A stretch of 41,331 nt of DNA from Gammaproteobacteria bacterium DTU037 (GTDB lineage Bacteria > Pseudomonadota > Gammaproteobacteria > Pseudomonadales > Pseudomonadaceae). Positions within the stretch are counted from its first letter, which is position 1. Every line of letters begins with the position of its first letter. The notes beneath the pieces were generated by a model. That model worked only from the letters and a program-made list of their open reading frames with translations. It had not been told where the DNA came from and made no database searches. Position numbers and translations under genes: made by a program. The stretch spans positions 1 through 41,331 of the forward strand of contig LFRZ01000153.1 in the NCBI GenBank assembly GCA_001513025.1, read 5' to 3'. This document shows positions 17,228-25,014 of this stretch, piece after piece.

Positions 17228-19213
17228 TTAGCGCACAACGTGTAAGAAGTGCATGTGCTGTTCATACTGATCAAGGATATCGTCAATCACTTCCTCGCGT
17301 GACCAACCCATGATGTCGTAATCTTGCCCACCTTCCATTAGGTGCACTTCTGCACGGAAGTACTTACGCTCTTCACGGTCTTCCAGATCTGCTTCGGTCG
17401 TCTCTGGCATGATAAAGTCAGGCTGCACATAAGCGCGTGGGCGAACTTCGTAGATAAAGTTCACTTCCTGATTATGTTGCACTTCAAGCTTACTGCGCTT
17501 TTTTTCGTCGCTTATCACTTCAACGCTATAGCCTTGTTTACGCAGTTCGACAGCCACTTCTTCAAAGCCTGGCAAGACCACTTCGTCAATAAAACGATTG
17601 ACGTGTGAGCGGCGCGGGAACATTACCATGCTACGTAAGCGGCGTTGCCAGCCCCCAGTGCTTTTATGTTGTCGAGAGTAATGGGTGGCACTTTGATGTC
17701 TAAGCTCGCGCTTGGTCGAGTCAATATGCAGGGCTTTAAATAAGCCCCAAATCGCTATCAGTAGCACTACAGAGAAGGGTAGCGCACTGGCAATAGTGGC
17801 CGTTTGCAACGCAGCTAAACCACCGCTAAGGAGCAGCGCAATAGCGACCACGCCGGTGGATGATGCCCAGAAAATACGCTGCCATAGCGGTGTTTCTGTT
17901 TTGCCGCCTGAGGCTAACATATCAATTACTAAGGAGCCTGAGTCGGCTGAGGTGACGAAGAACAGGATCACCATACATACGGCCACCATCGACAGAAATG
18001 TCGAGAAGGGGAAGTGCTCTAAGAAGGCAAATAGTGCGAGCGAGCTGTCGGCACTGACAGTCTCGGCCAAGCTGGTCATACCCTCCTTCATAATCAAATG
18101 GATCGCAGTGTTACCAAACACAGTCATCCACATAAAGGTAAAGCCTGTTGGTACCAGTAGGATACCGGTGACAAATTGGCGAATGGTACGGCCACGCGAA
18201 ACGCGGGCAATAAACATCCCAACAAAGGGCGACCAAGAAATCCACCAGCCCCAATACAGTAAGGTCCAGCCGCCTAGCCACTCAGTTGGGTCATAGGCAT
18301 ACAGATTAAATGTTTTGCTGACAATCTCGGATAAGTAGCCGCCGGTGTTTTCCACAAAGCTTTTTAACAGCAGGGCGGTAGGACCGAGAACCAGTACTAA
18401 GGTTAATAAAATAACCGCTAAGATAAGGTTTAACTCGGATAAGCGTTTTACGCCTTTATCCAAGCCCGTGGCAACCGATAGGGTGGCCAACGCGGTGATG
18501 CTGATAATAAGGATCACTTGAATATTGGTGCCGATCGGCAGGTCAAATAAATAGTTAAAACCACTATTGATTTGTAAAACACCGTAGCCCAAAGAGGTGG
18601 CAATACCTAGCACAGTACTGATCACTGCGAAAATATCTACAGCATGCCCAATCGGCCCGTAGATACGCTCACCAATCAGAGGGTACAGCGCTGAGCGTAA
18701 GGTTAGGGGTAAGCCGTGCCGGTAGGAGAAAAATGCCAGAATCAAGGCAACCACCGCATACACCGCCCAGGCGTGTAAGCCCCAATGGAAGAAGGTCAGC
18801 TTCATCGCTTCTTTGGCGGCTTCAATGGTATTGGGGTCGCCAACCGGTGGTGCAATAAAGTGCATCACAGGTTCAGCCACACCGAAGAACATCAAGCCAA
18901 TGCCCATACCTGCAGAAAATAGCATGGCGAACCATGAGGCGTTTTTGTAGTCAGGTTCACTATGGTCTGGGCCGAGTTTAATATCACCATAGCGACTGGC
19001 GGCTAGGAATACGGTGGCAAAAAGGATGAGCGCAAGGGTCAGGATATAGAACCAGCTGACGTTTTCTACGATCCAGCCTTGTACTTGGCCAAAGAACTCC
19101 TGCGAAGACTTTGGGAAAATACTGGCAAATATAACCAATGCCGCAATTAGAGCAGCAGAACCATAAAACACTGGAGGGTTAATGGTTGAGCTGCGTTTTA
19201 TGGGTGTTTCCAT
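17228..19213 (-). CDS. betT: BCCT-family choline/betaine transporter, BetT type
   Basis: 661 residues. BCCT carriers import quaternary ammonium compounds with H+ or Na+ for osmoprotection. Twelve TM helices occupy about residues 15-505. Signature blocks include FSAGMGIGLMFFGVAEPVMH and the Trp-rich segment LLYWGWWISWSPFVGMFIAR with RGRTIRQF. A C-terminal cytoplasmic extension of about 150 residues (starting LHIDSTKRELRHQ, with RRSHVNRFIDEVVLPGFEEV) is the feature of BetT-type osmoregulated members. A GAGG ribosome-binding site stands seven bases before the ATG. No betABI genes are in the window. The call to BetT rather than another BCCT rests on the C-terminal domain. Confidence 0.9.
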   Translation of the reverse strand: METPIKRSSTINPPVFYGSAALIAALVIFASIFPKSSQEFFGQVQGWIVENVSWFYILTLALILFATVFLAASRYGDIKLGPDHSEPDYKNASWFAMLFSAGMGIGLMFFGVAEPVMHFIAPPVGDPNTIEAAKEAMKLTFFHWGLHAWAVYAVVALILAFFSYRHGLPLTLRSALYPLIGERIYGPIGHAVDIFAVISTVLGIATSLGYGVLQINSGFNYLFDLPIGTNIQVILIISITALATLSVATGLDKGVKRLSELNLILAVILLTLVLVLGPTALLLKSFVENTGGYLSEIVSKTFNLYAYDPTEWLGGWTLLYWGWWISWSPFVGMFIARVSRGRTIRQFVTGILLVPTGFTFMWMTVFGNTAIHLIMKEGMTSLAETVSADSSLALFAFLEHFPFSTFLSMVAVCMVILFFVTSADSGSLVIDMLASGGKTETPLWQRIFWASSTGVVAIALLLSGGLAALQTATIASALPFSVVLLIAIWGLFKALHIDSTKRELRHQSATHYSRQHKSTGGWQRRLRSMVMFPRRSHVNRFIDEVVLPGFEEVAVELRKQGYSVEVISDEKKRSKLEVQHNQEVNFIYEVRPRAYVQPDFIMPETTEADLEDREERKYFRAEVHLMEGGQDYDIMGWSREEVIDDILDQYEQHMHFLHVVR

Positions 19214-19254
19214 GTGAGTTCCTCAAGGATTAGAATGTGACTGTATTCAAATAA

Positions 19255-19260
19255 ATTATA
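19255..19260 (-). promoter_or_regulatory. Candidate -10 box for betT
   Basis: A perfect TATAAT on the minus strand, 42 bases before the betT start. No good -35 box is present at 16-18 bases spacing, which suggests an activated or stress-sigma promoter. Confidence 0.4.
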
Positions 19261-19340
19261 CGAAGTGTTTAGTAAAAGCTCTATAAAGATGCCTTGTCTA
19301 TGCCAAGTTGAGTGGTGCAGCTGAGTTTATTGTGCTTTAA

Positions 19341-19378
19341 AAAAAGCCCCCAATAGTGATCGCTCAGCTATTGGGGGC
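19341..19378 (-). terminator. Terminator of rhlE
   Basis: A perfect eleven-base stem, GCCCCCAATAG (19346-19356) with CTATTGGGGGC (19368-19378) and an eleven-base loop. It is followed on the minus strand by seven Ts. It lies 30 bases after the rhlE stop. Confidence 0.92.
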
Positions 19379-19407
19379 GTTGTCTATCAAAAGCGCTTGA
19401 GTTAAAT

Positions 19408-21207
19408 TTAGTCGGTGCGAGAGGTCAGTAGCGCTGGTCTTTCTTTGCGCGTACGTGACTCCAATTGCTCCAGTTGCTCAAGACTTGGTAGGCGTTCACC
19501 CTTACGGATAATCAGCGGCTGTGGCGCTTCACGAGTCACCGCAGGCTCACCTGCGCCGACATAACGTGAGTCATCGCGGCGTGGGTTATTGCGTGGGTTG
19601 CTGCTTGATCTGCGTTTGTCCGCTGCGGCTGGGCCGGCGCTACGTTCTGTACGGGCTGCAGGGCGAGTTGTACGGGCTTGCGCACCGGCTGCAGGCGCAC
19701 TGCTATTGGGGCGACGGCCACGACCTTTGTTTTGATAAGGGCTGACGTAATCAACACTGTTACCAAAGTTATCGATGGCATCATCGAGAAACACTTCAGG
19801 GTCGCGGTTCTGGGCTTGTGCTGGCGCTGGAGCACCCGCGGCTGCGGCAGGGCTGTTGCGGGTATTACGCGGATTACGTGTACGTGCTGCGGGCTTAGCC
19901 GCGCTGCTGCTTTCGCTACGTTCAGCGGGGCGAGCGTCAGGGCGTTTGCCTCGTGGCTTGTCACTAGCGCTTGTTTTATCTGCTGTACGTGGTGCCGCAC
20001 GACCGCCACCACGCGGTGGACGTGGCGCACGCGGCTCAGGTTTTTCAATTTCAATGCTGCTTGGATCAAAACCTAAGGTGTCGCCTTCTTCGATATTTTG
20101 TCGAGTCATGCGCTCAATGCCTTTGAGCAAGCGCTCTTCATCAGGAGCCACCAGAGAAATGGCTAGACCCGAACGACCGGCGCGACCGGTACGACCAATA
20201 CGGTGTACATAGTCTTCTTCAACGTTAGGTAATTCAAAGTTAACCACGTGTGGTAACTGATCAATATCTAAACCACGTGCGGCAATATCGGTAGCAACTA
20301 AGATACGTACGCTACCGGCTTTAAATTCAGCCAAGGCTTTAGTGCGCGCATTCTGGCTTTTATTACCATGAATAGCGGCAGCAGGTAGGCCGTTTTTTTC
20401 CAAATACTCAGCTAAGCGATTCGCGCCATGCTTGGTACGGGTAAAGACGAGCACCTGCTCCCATGCACCTAGAGTAATTAAGTGCGCTAAGAGGGCGCGC
20501 TTAAGTGATGCTTGAATACGGAACACGCGTTGCTCAATGCGCTCCACCGTAGTGTTCGGCGGCGTGACTTGGATGCGCTCAGGGTTATGCAGCAAGCGCC
20601 CAGCTAAGTCGGTAATGTCTTGTGAGAATGTGGCTGAGAACAGCAAGTTTTGACGCTTGCTCGGCAATTTGGCCAAGACTTTTTTCACATCATGAATAAA
20701 GCCCATATCCAGCATACGATCGGCTTCATCTAAGACTAAAATTTCAACGCCACTTAAATCGATTTTACCTTGATTGACCAAGTCTAATAAACGACCCGGG
20801 CACGCGACTAAAACATCAAGGCCTTTGGCGACCGCGTTGATCTGCGGATTCATGCCAACACCGCCAAAAATACAGGCGCTGACAAAAGGTAAATCACGCG
20901 CATAGAGTCTAAAGCTGTCATGCACTTGCGCCGCCAGTTCACGTGTTGGGGTTAATACCAAAACACGGGGCTGACGCGGGCGGTGGCGTTGTTCGCGATC
21001 GGGTTTACCGTTGGGGAACAGACGCTCTAAAATCGGCAAAGCAAAACCACCGGTTTTACCGGTACCGGTTTGTGCGGCAACCATCAGGTCGCGACCTTGC
21101 ACTGCAGGGGGAATGGCCTGTAATTGCACAGGTGTTGGAGATGTATAGCCGGCAGCTTCAACGGCGTTAACCAGGGTCTGCGATAGACCTAGGGCAGAAA
21201 ATGACAT
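19408..21207 (-). CDS. rhlE: DEAD-box RNA helicase RhlE
   Basis: 599 residues from the ATG at 21207, chosen because AGGAAG stands six bases upstream; the longer reading from 21303 would translate the promoter and leader. Motifs in order: Q motif region TSPTPVQ (22-28), Walker A AQTGTGKT (45-52), [13 protein letters not shown] box [16 protein letters not shown] in [14 protein letters not shown], and [10 protein letters not shown]. The start [19 protein letters not shown] is typical of RhlE. After about residue 385 comes a long disordered tail rich in Arg, Pro, Ala and Ser (about 210 residues), longer than in E. coli RhlE (454 residues in all), probably for RNA binding. RhlE enzymes act in ribosome maturation and RNA decay, often in the cold. 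Confidence 0.93.
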   Translation of the reverse strand: MSFSALGLSQTLVNAVEAAGYTSPTPVQLQAIPPAVQGRDLMVAAQTGTGKTGGFALPILERLFPNGKPDREQRHRPRQPRVLVLTPTRELAAQVHDSFRLYARDLPFVSACIFGGVGMNPQINAVAKGLDVLVACPGRLLDLVNQGKIDLSGVEILVLDEADRMLDMGFIHDVKKVLAKLPSKRQNLLFSATFSQDITDLAGRLLHNPERIQVTPPNTTVERIEQRVFRIQASLKRALLAHLITLGAWEQVLVFTRTKHGANRLAEYLEKNGLPAAAIHGNKSQNARTKALAEFKAGSVRILVATDIAARGLDIDQLPHVVNFELPNVEEDYVHRIGRTGRAGRSGLAISLVAPDEERLLKGIERMTRQNIEEGDTLGFDPSSIEIEKPEPRAPRPPRGGGRAAPRTADKTSASDKPRGKRPDARPAERSESSSAAKPAARTRNPRNTRNSPAAAAGAPAPAQAQNRDPEVFLDDAIDNFGNSVDYVSPYQNKGRGRRPNSSAPAAGAQARTTRPAARTERSAGPAAADKRRSSSNPRNNPRRDDSRYVGAGEPAVTREAPQPLIIRKGERLPSLEQLEQLESRTRKERPALLTSRTD

Positions 21208-21222
21208 GCAGTCTTCCTGTTT

Positions 21223-21239
21223 GTCGGCGACCCGCCGAC
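21223..21239 (-). promoter_or_regulatory. Leader hairpin next to the rhlE ribosome-binding site
   Basis: On the minus strand GTCGGC (21239-21234) pairs with GCCGAC (21228-21223) over a five-base loop, ending four bases before the AGGAAG that serves rhlE. The position suggests an effect on translation or mRNA stability; this is inference. Confidence 0.5.
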
Positions 21240-21252
21240 TTTGGGGCGCAAA

Positions 21253-21295
21253 ATTATAAATGCTCCATACAAGTGCATAGATAATGCTATGCACT
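21253..21295 (-). promoter_or_regulatory. rhlE promoter -10 box with upstream palindrome
   Basis: On the minus strand a perfect TATAAT lies at 21258-21253. Upstream, AGTGCATAG (21272-21280) and CTATGCACT (21287-21295) form a perfect nine-base inverted repeat with six bases between. The repeat covers the place of the -35 box, whose best match (TCTATG) is poor. This looks like an operator for a dimeric regulator, or an activator site replacing the -35 box. Confidence 0.55.
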
Positions 21296-21360
21296 CCATC
21301 CACAAATCATGTCCTGCGCTGGGCATCAAACTGGATGGAGGTATATCGCTATAGTGGCAC

Positions 21361-22218
21361 TTAGGCCTTATTTAAGCGGTTAAGCTTGAGATTATCCCAA
21401 ACAGCTAAACTGGGTTCAGCCTGGTTAAGTGTGTAGAAGTGCAATCCAGGTGCGCCACCCTCTAATAGGCGTTCACACATAGTGGTAATCACTTCTTCAC
21501 CAAAGGCTTGGATGCTTGCTGTGTCATCGCCGTACGCTTCGAGTTGTTTGCGTATCCAGCGTGGTAGCTCAGCACCACAAGAATCGGAAAAACGTGCCAA
21601 TTTACTGTAATTGGTAATTGGCATAATGCCAGGCACGATTGGGATATCGATACCGAGTTTACGCGCTCGCTCAACAAAATAGAAGTAACAATCGGCATTA
21701 AAAAAATATTGAGTGATCGCACTGTCGGCGCCAGCCTGCACTTTACGTGCGAAATTTTGCAGATCAATTTCAAAATCGCGGGCTTGTGGGTGCATTTCAG
21801 GATAGGCCGCTACTTCGATATAAAAGTGATCGCCGGTCTCATGGCGGATAAATTCAACCAGTTCGTTGGCGTAGCGTAATTCACCGTTGGCCATACCCAT
21901 ACCCGATGGCAGGTCACCACGTAGGGCGACAATGCGTTGAATACCGGCGTCTTTATACAGGTGCAGCAATTCGCGTAAATCATCTTTGCTATCGCCAACA
22001 CAGGATAAGTGCGGAGCGGTAGGGACTTTAATCTCACCATCCAGCTGTAAAACAGTGCTTAGGGTACGGTCGCGGGTTGAACCACCGGCACCGTAAGTGC
22101 AAGAGAAAAACTCAGGATTATAGGTGGCCAGCTTCGCTGCGGTGGCTAATAGTTTCTCATGGCCAGCGTCGGTTTTAGTGGGGAAAAACTCAAAACTAAT
22201 ACGAGGTTGATTGCTCAT
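21361..22218 (-). CDS. metF: 5,10-methylenetetrahydrofolate reductase MetF
   Basis: 285 residues (E. coli 296). MetF reduces 5,10-methylene-THF to 5-methyl-THF with FAD, supplying the methyl group for methionine synthase. Family blocks seen: ISFEFFPTKTDAGHEKL at the start with the catalytic Glu in the first strand, CTYGAGGSTRDRT (T-Y-GAGGST), IQRIVALRGDLP, and ADSAITQYFFNADCYFYFVE, then PIVPGIMPITNY. The ribosome-binding site is weak. It is the second gene after ahcY on the same strand, separated by 78 bases that contain a perfect hairpin. This unit joins methyl donor production to removal of SAH. Confidence 0.95.
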   Translation of the reverse strand: MSNQPRISFEFFPTKTDAGHEKLLATAAKLATYNPEFFSCTYGAGGSTRDRTLSTVLQLDGEIKVPTAPHLSCVGDSKDDLRELLHLYKDAGIQRIVALRGDLPSGMGMANGELRYANELVEFIRHETGDHFYIEVAAYPEMHPQARDFEIDLQNFARKVQAGADSAITQYFFNADCYFYFVERARKLGIDIPIVPGIMPITNYSKLARFSDSCGAELPRWIRKQLEAYGDDTASIQAFGEEVITTMCERLLEGGAPGLHFYTLNQAEPSLAVWDNLKLNRLNKA

Positions 22219-22263
22219 AGAATAAGACCCTAAAGGTTAAAGAGTGTGGGCAGTCAAATATGC

Positions 22264-22289
22264 ACAAGGGGTGGATAACCACCCCTTGT
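22264..22289 (-). terminator. Perfect hairpin between ahcY and metF (partial terminator or mRNA stabiliser)
   Basis: ACAAGGGGTGG (22264-22274) pairs perfectly with CCACCCCTTGT (22279-22289) over a four-base loop, seven bases after the ahcY stop. There is no T run on the minus strand, so it is not a standard terminator. It could protect the ahcY message end or reduce read-through into metF. Confidence 0.6.
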
Positions 22290-22296
22290 CGGCAAC

Positions 22297-23697
22297 TTAA
22301 TAGCGGTAGGTTTCTGGCTTGTAAGGGCCGTCAACTGGAACGCCAATGTAGTCGGCTTGCACATCAGTGAGGCGGGTAATCACTCCACCAAAACCTTTCA
22401 CCATTTCTAAAGCAACTTCTTCGTCGAGTTTTTTCGGCAATACTTCAACAGTTAACGCCGCGGCTTTTTGCTCAGCATTTAATTGCGCAAATTTACGTTC
22501 AAATAAGTGCATTTGTGCGAGTACTTGGTTAGCAAATGAGCCATCCATAATACGGCTTGGGTGACCTGTAGCATTACCCAAGTTGACTAAGCGACCTTCT
22601 GAAAGCAGAATCAAGTAGTCGTCGTTGCGTGGATCAAATGGGCCGGCACCAGTGCGGTGAACTTTATGCACCTGTGGTTTAACTTCTTCCCACGCCCAGT
22701 TTTTACGCATAAAGGCGGTGTCGATTTCATTGTCAAAGTGACCAATATTACACACCACCGCACGTTTTTTCAGGGCTTTAAGCATGCCTGCGTCGCAGAC
22801 ATTAGCGTTACCGGTAGTGGTGACGATTAAATCGATTTTACCCAGTAATGCGCTATTGATGCAGGCATCAGTACCGTCATTGTTGCCATCAATATAAGGT
22901 GAAGCCAACTCATAACCGTCCATGCAGGCTTGCATAGCGCAGATGGGGTCAACTTCAGAGACTTTAACAATCATGCCTTCTTGGCTGAGTGATTGCGCAG
23001 AACCTTTACCCACATCGCCGTAACCAATGACCAGCGCTTGTTTACCGGATAAGAGGTTATCGGTACCACGTTTGATCGCATCGTTTAAGCTGTGACGGCA
23101 ACCGTATTTGTTGTCGTTTTTGCTTTTAGTGACTGAGTCATTGACGTTGATGGCTGGTACTTTAAGCGTACCTTTTTCCAGCATTTCTAGCAGGCGGTGT
23201 ACACCCGTGGTGGTTTCTTCAGTGACGCCGTGCACCTGCTCTAACATCTGCGGGAAGCGATCGTGCAAAATAGCGGTTAAATCGCCGCCATCATCCAAAA
23301 TCATATTGGCAGCCCAAGGTTGGCCATCTTTTAGGATAGTTTGCTCGATGCACCACTCATATTCTTCTTCCGTTTCGCCTTTCCAGGCAAACACGGGAAT
23401 ACCTGCAGCCGCAATGGCCGCGGCCGCTTGGTCTTGGGTTGAGAAAATATTGCAGCTTGACCAGCGTACTTCGGCGCCCAGCTCAGTTAGGGTTTCAATC
23501 AGTACGGCGGTTTGGATGGTCATATGGATACAGCCGAGGATCTTTGCGCCTTTCAGTGGCTGTTCGCCAGCGTATTTGCTGCGTAAACCCATGAGGGCAG
23601 GCATTTCAGATTCAGCAATAATAATTTCACGACGACCCCAATCGGCCAGTGACATATCCGCAACTTTATAATCAGTAAAACCAGCAACAGCGCTCAT
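22297..23697 (-). CDS. ahcY: S-adenosylhomocysteine hydrolase AhcY
   Basis: 466 residues from the ATG at 23697 ([14 protein letters not shown]), with GGAG nine bases upstream; the ATG at 23712 would include that site in the coding region. AhcY splits SAH to adenosine and homocysteine, removing the product inhibitor of methyltransferases. Family blocks: [13 protein letters not shown] near the N-terminus, [20 protein letters not shown] with active-site Lys/Asp, the NAD-binding [24 protein letters not shown], and the C-terminal [10 protein letters not shown] with the Lys-Tyr that reach into the partner subunit's NAD site. A SAH riboswitch and a sigma70 promoter precede it. Confidence 0.97.
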   Translation of the reverse strand: MSAVAGFTDYKVADMSLADWGRREIIIAESEMPALMGLRSKYAGEQPLKGAKILGCIHMTIQTAVLIETLTELGAEVRWSSCNIFSTQDQAAAAIAAAGIPVFAWKGETEEEYEWCIEQTILKDGQPWAANMILDDGGDLTAILHDRFPQMLEQVHGVTEETTTGVHRLLEMLEKGTLKVPAINVNDSVTKSKNDNKYGCRHSLNDAIKRGTDNLLSGKQALVIGYGDVGKGSAQSLSQEGMIVKVSEVDPICAMQACMDGYELASPYIDGNNDGTDACINSALLGKIDLIVTTTGNANVCDAGMLKALKKRAVVCNIGHFDNEIDTAFMRKNWAWEEVKPQVHKVHRTGAGPFDPRNDDYLILLSEGRLVNLGNATGHPSRIMDGSFANQVLAQMHLFERKFAQLNAEQKAAALTVEVLPKKLDEEVALEMVKGFGGVITRLTDVQADYIGVPVDGPYKPETYRY

Positions 23698-23725
23698 AAA
23701 TGAGTTCTCCATTCGTAATTAGCGA

Positions 23726-23820
23726 ATGGGCGCCGTTTGCAAGTATGCAGTTGTATACACAACTGGAAGGCAACTGTTTCGAGCCTGACAGGAGAATCCT
23801 GCTGCAGCGCCCCTCGAATC
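23726..23820 (-). ncRNA. S-adenosylhomocysteine (SAH) riboswitch, ahcY leader
   Basis: Read on the minus strand, the leader holds the conserved SAH-riboswitch core: TTCGAGGGGCGCTGC (23818-23804), a short AGGATTCTCCT hairpin, GTCAGGCTCGAA (23789-23778), an extra hairpin AGTTGTGTATACAACT, then AAACGGCGCCC (23738-23728). TTCGAG pairs with CTCGAA as P1, and GGGCGC pairs with GCGCCC as the pseudoknot. SAH binding turns on ahcY in Pseudomonas relatives; that is established for the class. Directly after the core, CCATTCG (23729-23723) can pair with CGAATGG (23715-23709), covering two bases of the GGAG ribosome-binding site. Two of its Cs are also in the pseudoknot, which suggests the switching mechanism. 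Confidence 0.93.
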
Positions 23821-23856
23821 TGTTGGTCATCACGACGGGGTCGTAATGCGGCGCTG

Positions 23857-23884
23857 ATTATAGCGAGGCTTTGCTAATTGACAA
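23857..23884 (-). promoter_or_regulatory. Sigma70 promoter of ahcY
   Basis: On the minus strand TTGTCA (23884-23879) and TATAAT (23862-23857) are separated by 16 bases. Transcription would start near 23850, about 30 bases before the riboswitch core. A small ACGAC/GTCGT hairpin lies in the first part of the leader. Confidence 0.8.
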
Positions 23885-23970
23885 AGGGGTAAGCGTGGAA
23901 GAATTGAGTTTGTTACCGATATTTGTATTAAAGTAAGCGCTAAATACATAAAAATACATCTGGGGTGGTT

Positions 23971-24357
23971 ATGACAATTGCGTATTGGTGCGTGTTAATT
24001 GCTCTTATGCTGCCCTATGTGGCGACAGTGTTTGCTAAATCAGGTTCGAGCGGTTTTAAAGTAAAACATAATAAAGACCCGCGTGAGTTTTTAGCCATGG
24101 CGCAGGGTGCTACGAAGCGGGCTAATAATGCTCAAAAAAACGGCTTTGAAATCACCCCAGGCTTTGCCGCAGCAGTAATTATTGCCCATTTGGCCGCTGG
24201 CGCTGAGCAAGGGCTGCTGGATCAACTGGCCATCGCCTTTGTTATCAGTCGTGTGTTGTATACTTGGTGCTATATCGCGGATTGGGCGCTGTTGCGTTCA
24301 CTGATTTGGTTTGTGGGTTTAGCTTTAGTTGTGAGTTTGTTTGTGGTGTCGGCCTAA
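23971..24357 (+). CDS. MAPEG-family membrane protein
   Basis: 128 residues from the ATG at 23971, with TGGGGTGG as probable ribosome-binding site (a GTG six bases upstream is also possible). Four TM helices are predicted. The segment DPREFLAMAQGATKRANNAQ and then GFEITPGFAAAVIIAHLAAG is the MAPEG pattern (membrane-associated proteins in eicosanoid and glutathione metabolism). Bacterial members are mostly uncharacterised; some have glutathione transferase activity. The gene stands divergent from ahcY and 152 bases ahead of the cytochrome gene. Confidence 0.85.
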   Translation: MTIAYWCVLIALMLPYVATVFAKSGSSGFKVKHNKDPREFLAMAQGATKRANNAQKNGFEITPGFAAAVIIAHLAAGAEQGLLDQLAIAFVISRVLYTWCYIADWALLRSLIWFVGLALVVSLFVVSA

Positions 24358-24509
24358 ACAGCGTTGACGCTCACTGGCTTACAGGACGATTGCTGGGTGG
24401 CCTCAGATGAATACTGTTGGGCTGCTGGCAAAGCCGATACTGACATGGGTTTGCAGACTTAACTAAGGGTCTGCATCCATTATTTCATATGAATTAAAGT
24501 GGTGAGTGT

Positions 24510-24953
24510 GTGTTAAAACCTAGTGTGTTATTGGTTATGGTAATGAGTTTGGCCGCGTGCGGTGGTGTTGATCCGAATTCACCGCAGGGAAAACGTACGG
24601 CAATTTTTAAAGAGATGTTGAGTGTCAGTGAAGACTTGGGTGGAATGTTGCGTGGGCGTATTGCCTATGACGAAGCGCTATTTGTGGAAAAAGCGCTCGA
24701 GCTGGAGGTTTTATCTCAGCAACCTTGGCAGCATTTTCCCAGCGTTAAAGGTGATGAGAAAACCTCCGCACGTGATGATGTTTGGCAACAGCAAGAGCGT
24801 TTTCAAGAATTGGCTCGAGTTTTGGAAGGCACCACGGCGCGCTTAGTGGCCAGTACCACGCAGCCACCTTTGAATGACAGTGTGTTGGCTTTGCGTGTGC
24901 AAGCGATTGAGGATGCATGCGAATCTTGCCATAAAGAGTTTCGCGCGTATTAA
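24510..24953 (+). CDS. Cytochrome c'-like lipoprotein
   Basis: 147 residues from a GTG at 24510. The signal sequence ends in a lipobox SLAAC (Cys17), so a lipid-anchored periplasmic protein is expected. The haem c attachment motif CESCH (137-141) is ten residues from the C-terminus, where class II cytochromes c (cytochrome c' and c556 type) carry it. The body is helical, as for a four-helix bundle, and its length fits. Cytochromes c' bind NO and have roles in NO resistance or electron transfer; most are soluble, so the lipid anchor is a mild oddity. No partner gene is adjacent. Cytochrome c556-type is the main alternative. Confidence 0.78.
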   Translation: MLKPSVLLVMVMSLAACGGVDPNSPQGKRTAIFKEMLSVSEDLGGMLRGRIAYDEALFVEKALELEVLSQQPWQHFPSVKGDEKTSARDDVWQQQERFQELARVLEGTTARLVASTTQPPLNDSVLALRVQAIEDACESCHKEFRAY

Positions 24954-24965
24954 ATCGCTCTGCAG

Positions 24966-24999
24966 CGGATTGGGCACCGCGCAAGGGGTGACCAATCCG
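24966..24999. terminator. Hairpin between convergent genes
   Basis: CGGATTGG (24966-24973) pairs with CCAATCCG (24992-24999) and, inside, CACC (24975-24978) with GGTG (24987-24990). It lies between the cytochrome gene and the DUF3360 gene, both ending here. It lacks a T run on either strand, so its role as terminator is uncertain. Confidence 0.45.
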
Positions 25000-25014
25000 T
25001 GGTGTATAACAGAC

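Noticed and set aside
17712..18296. 194-codon open frame on the plus strand
   Set aside because: Antisense to the core BCCT helices of betT; composition is that of a shadow frame.
19536..20212. Long overlapping frames on both strands in the rhlE tail region
   Set aside because: The repetitive Arg/Ala/Pro codons of the RhlE tail leave few stops in other frames; no ribosome-binding site or motif supports them.
23108..23671. 187-codon open frame on the plus strand
   Set aside because: Antisense to ahcY, one of the most conserved genes in the window.
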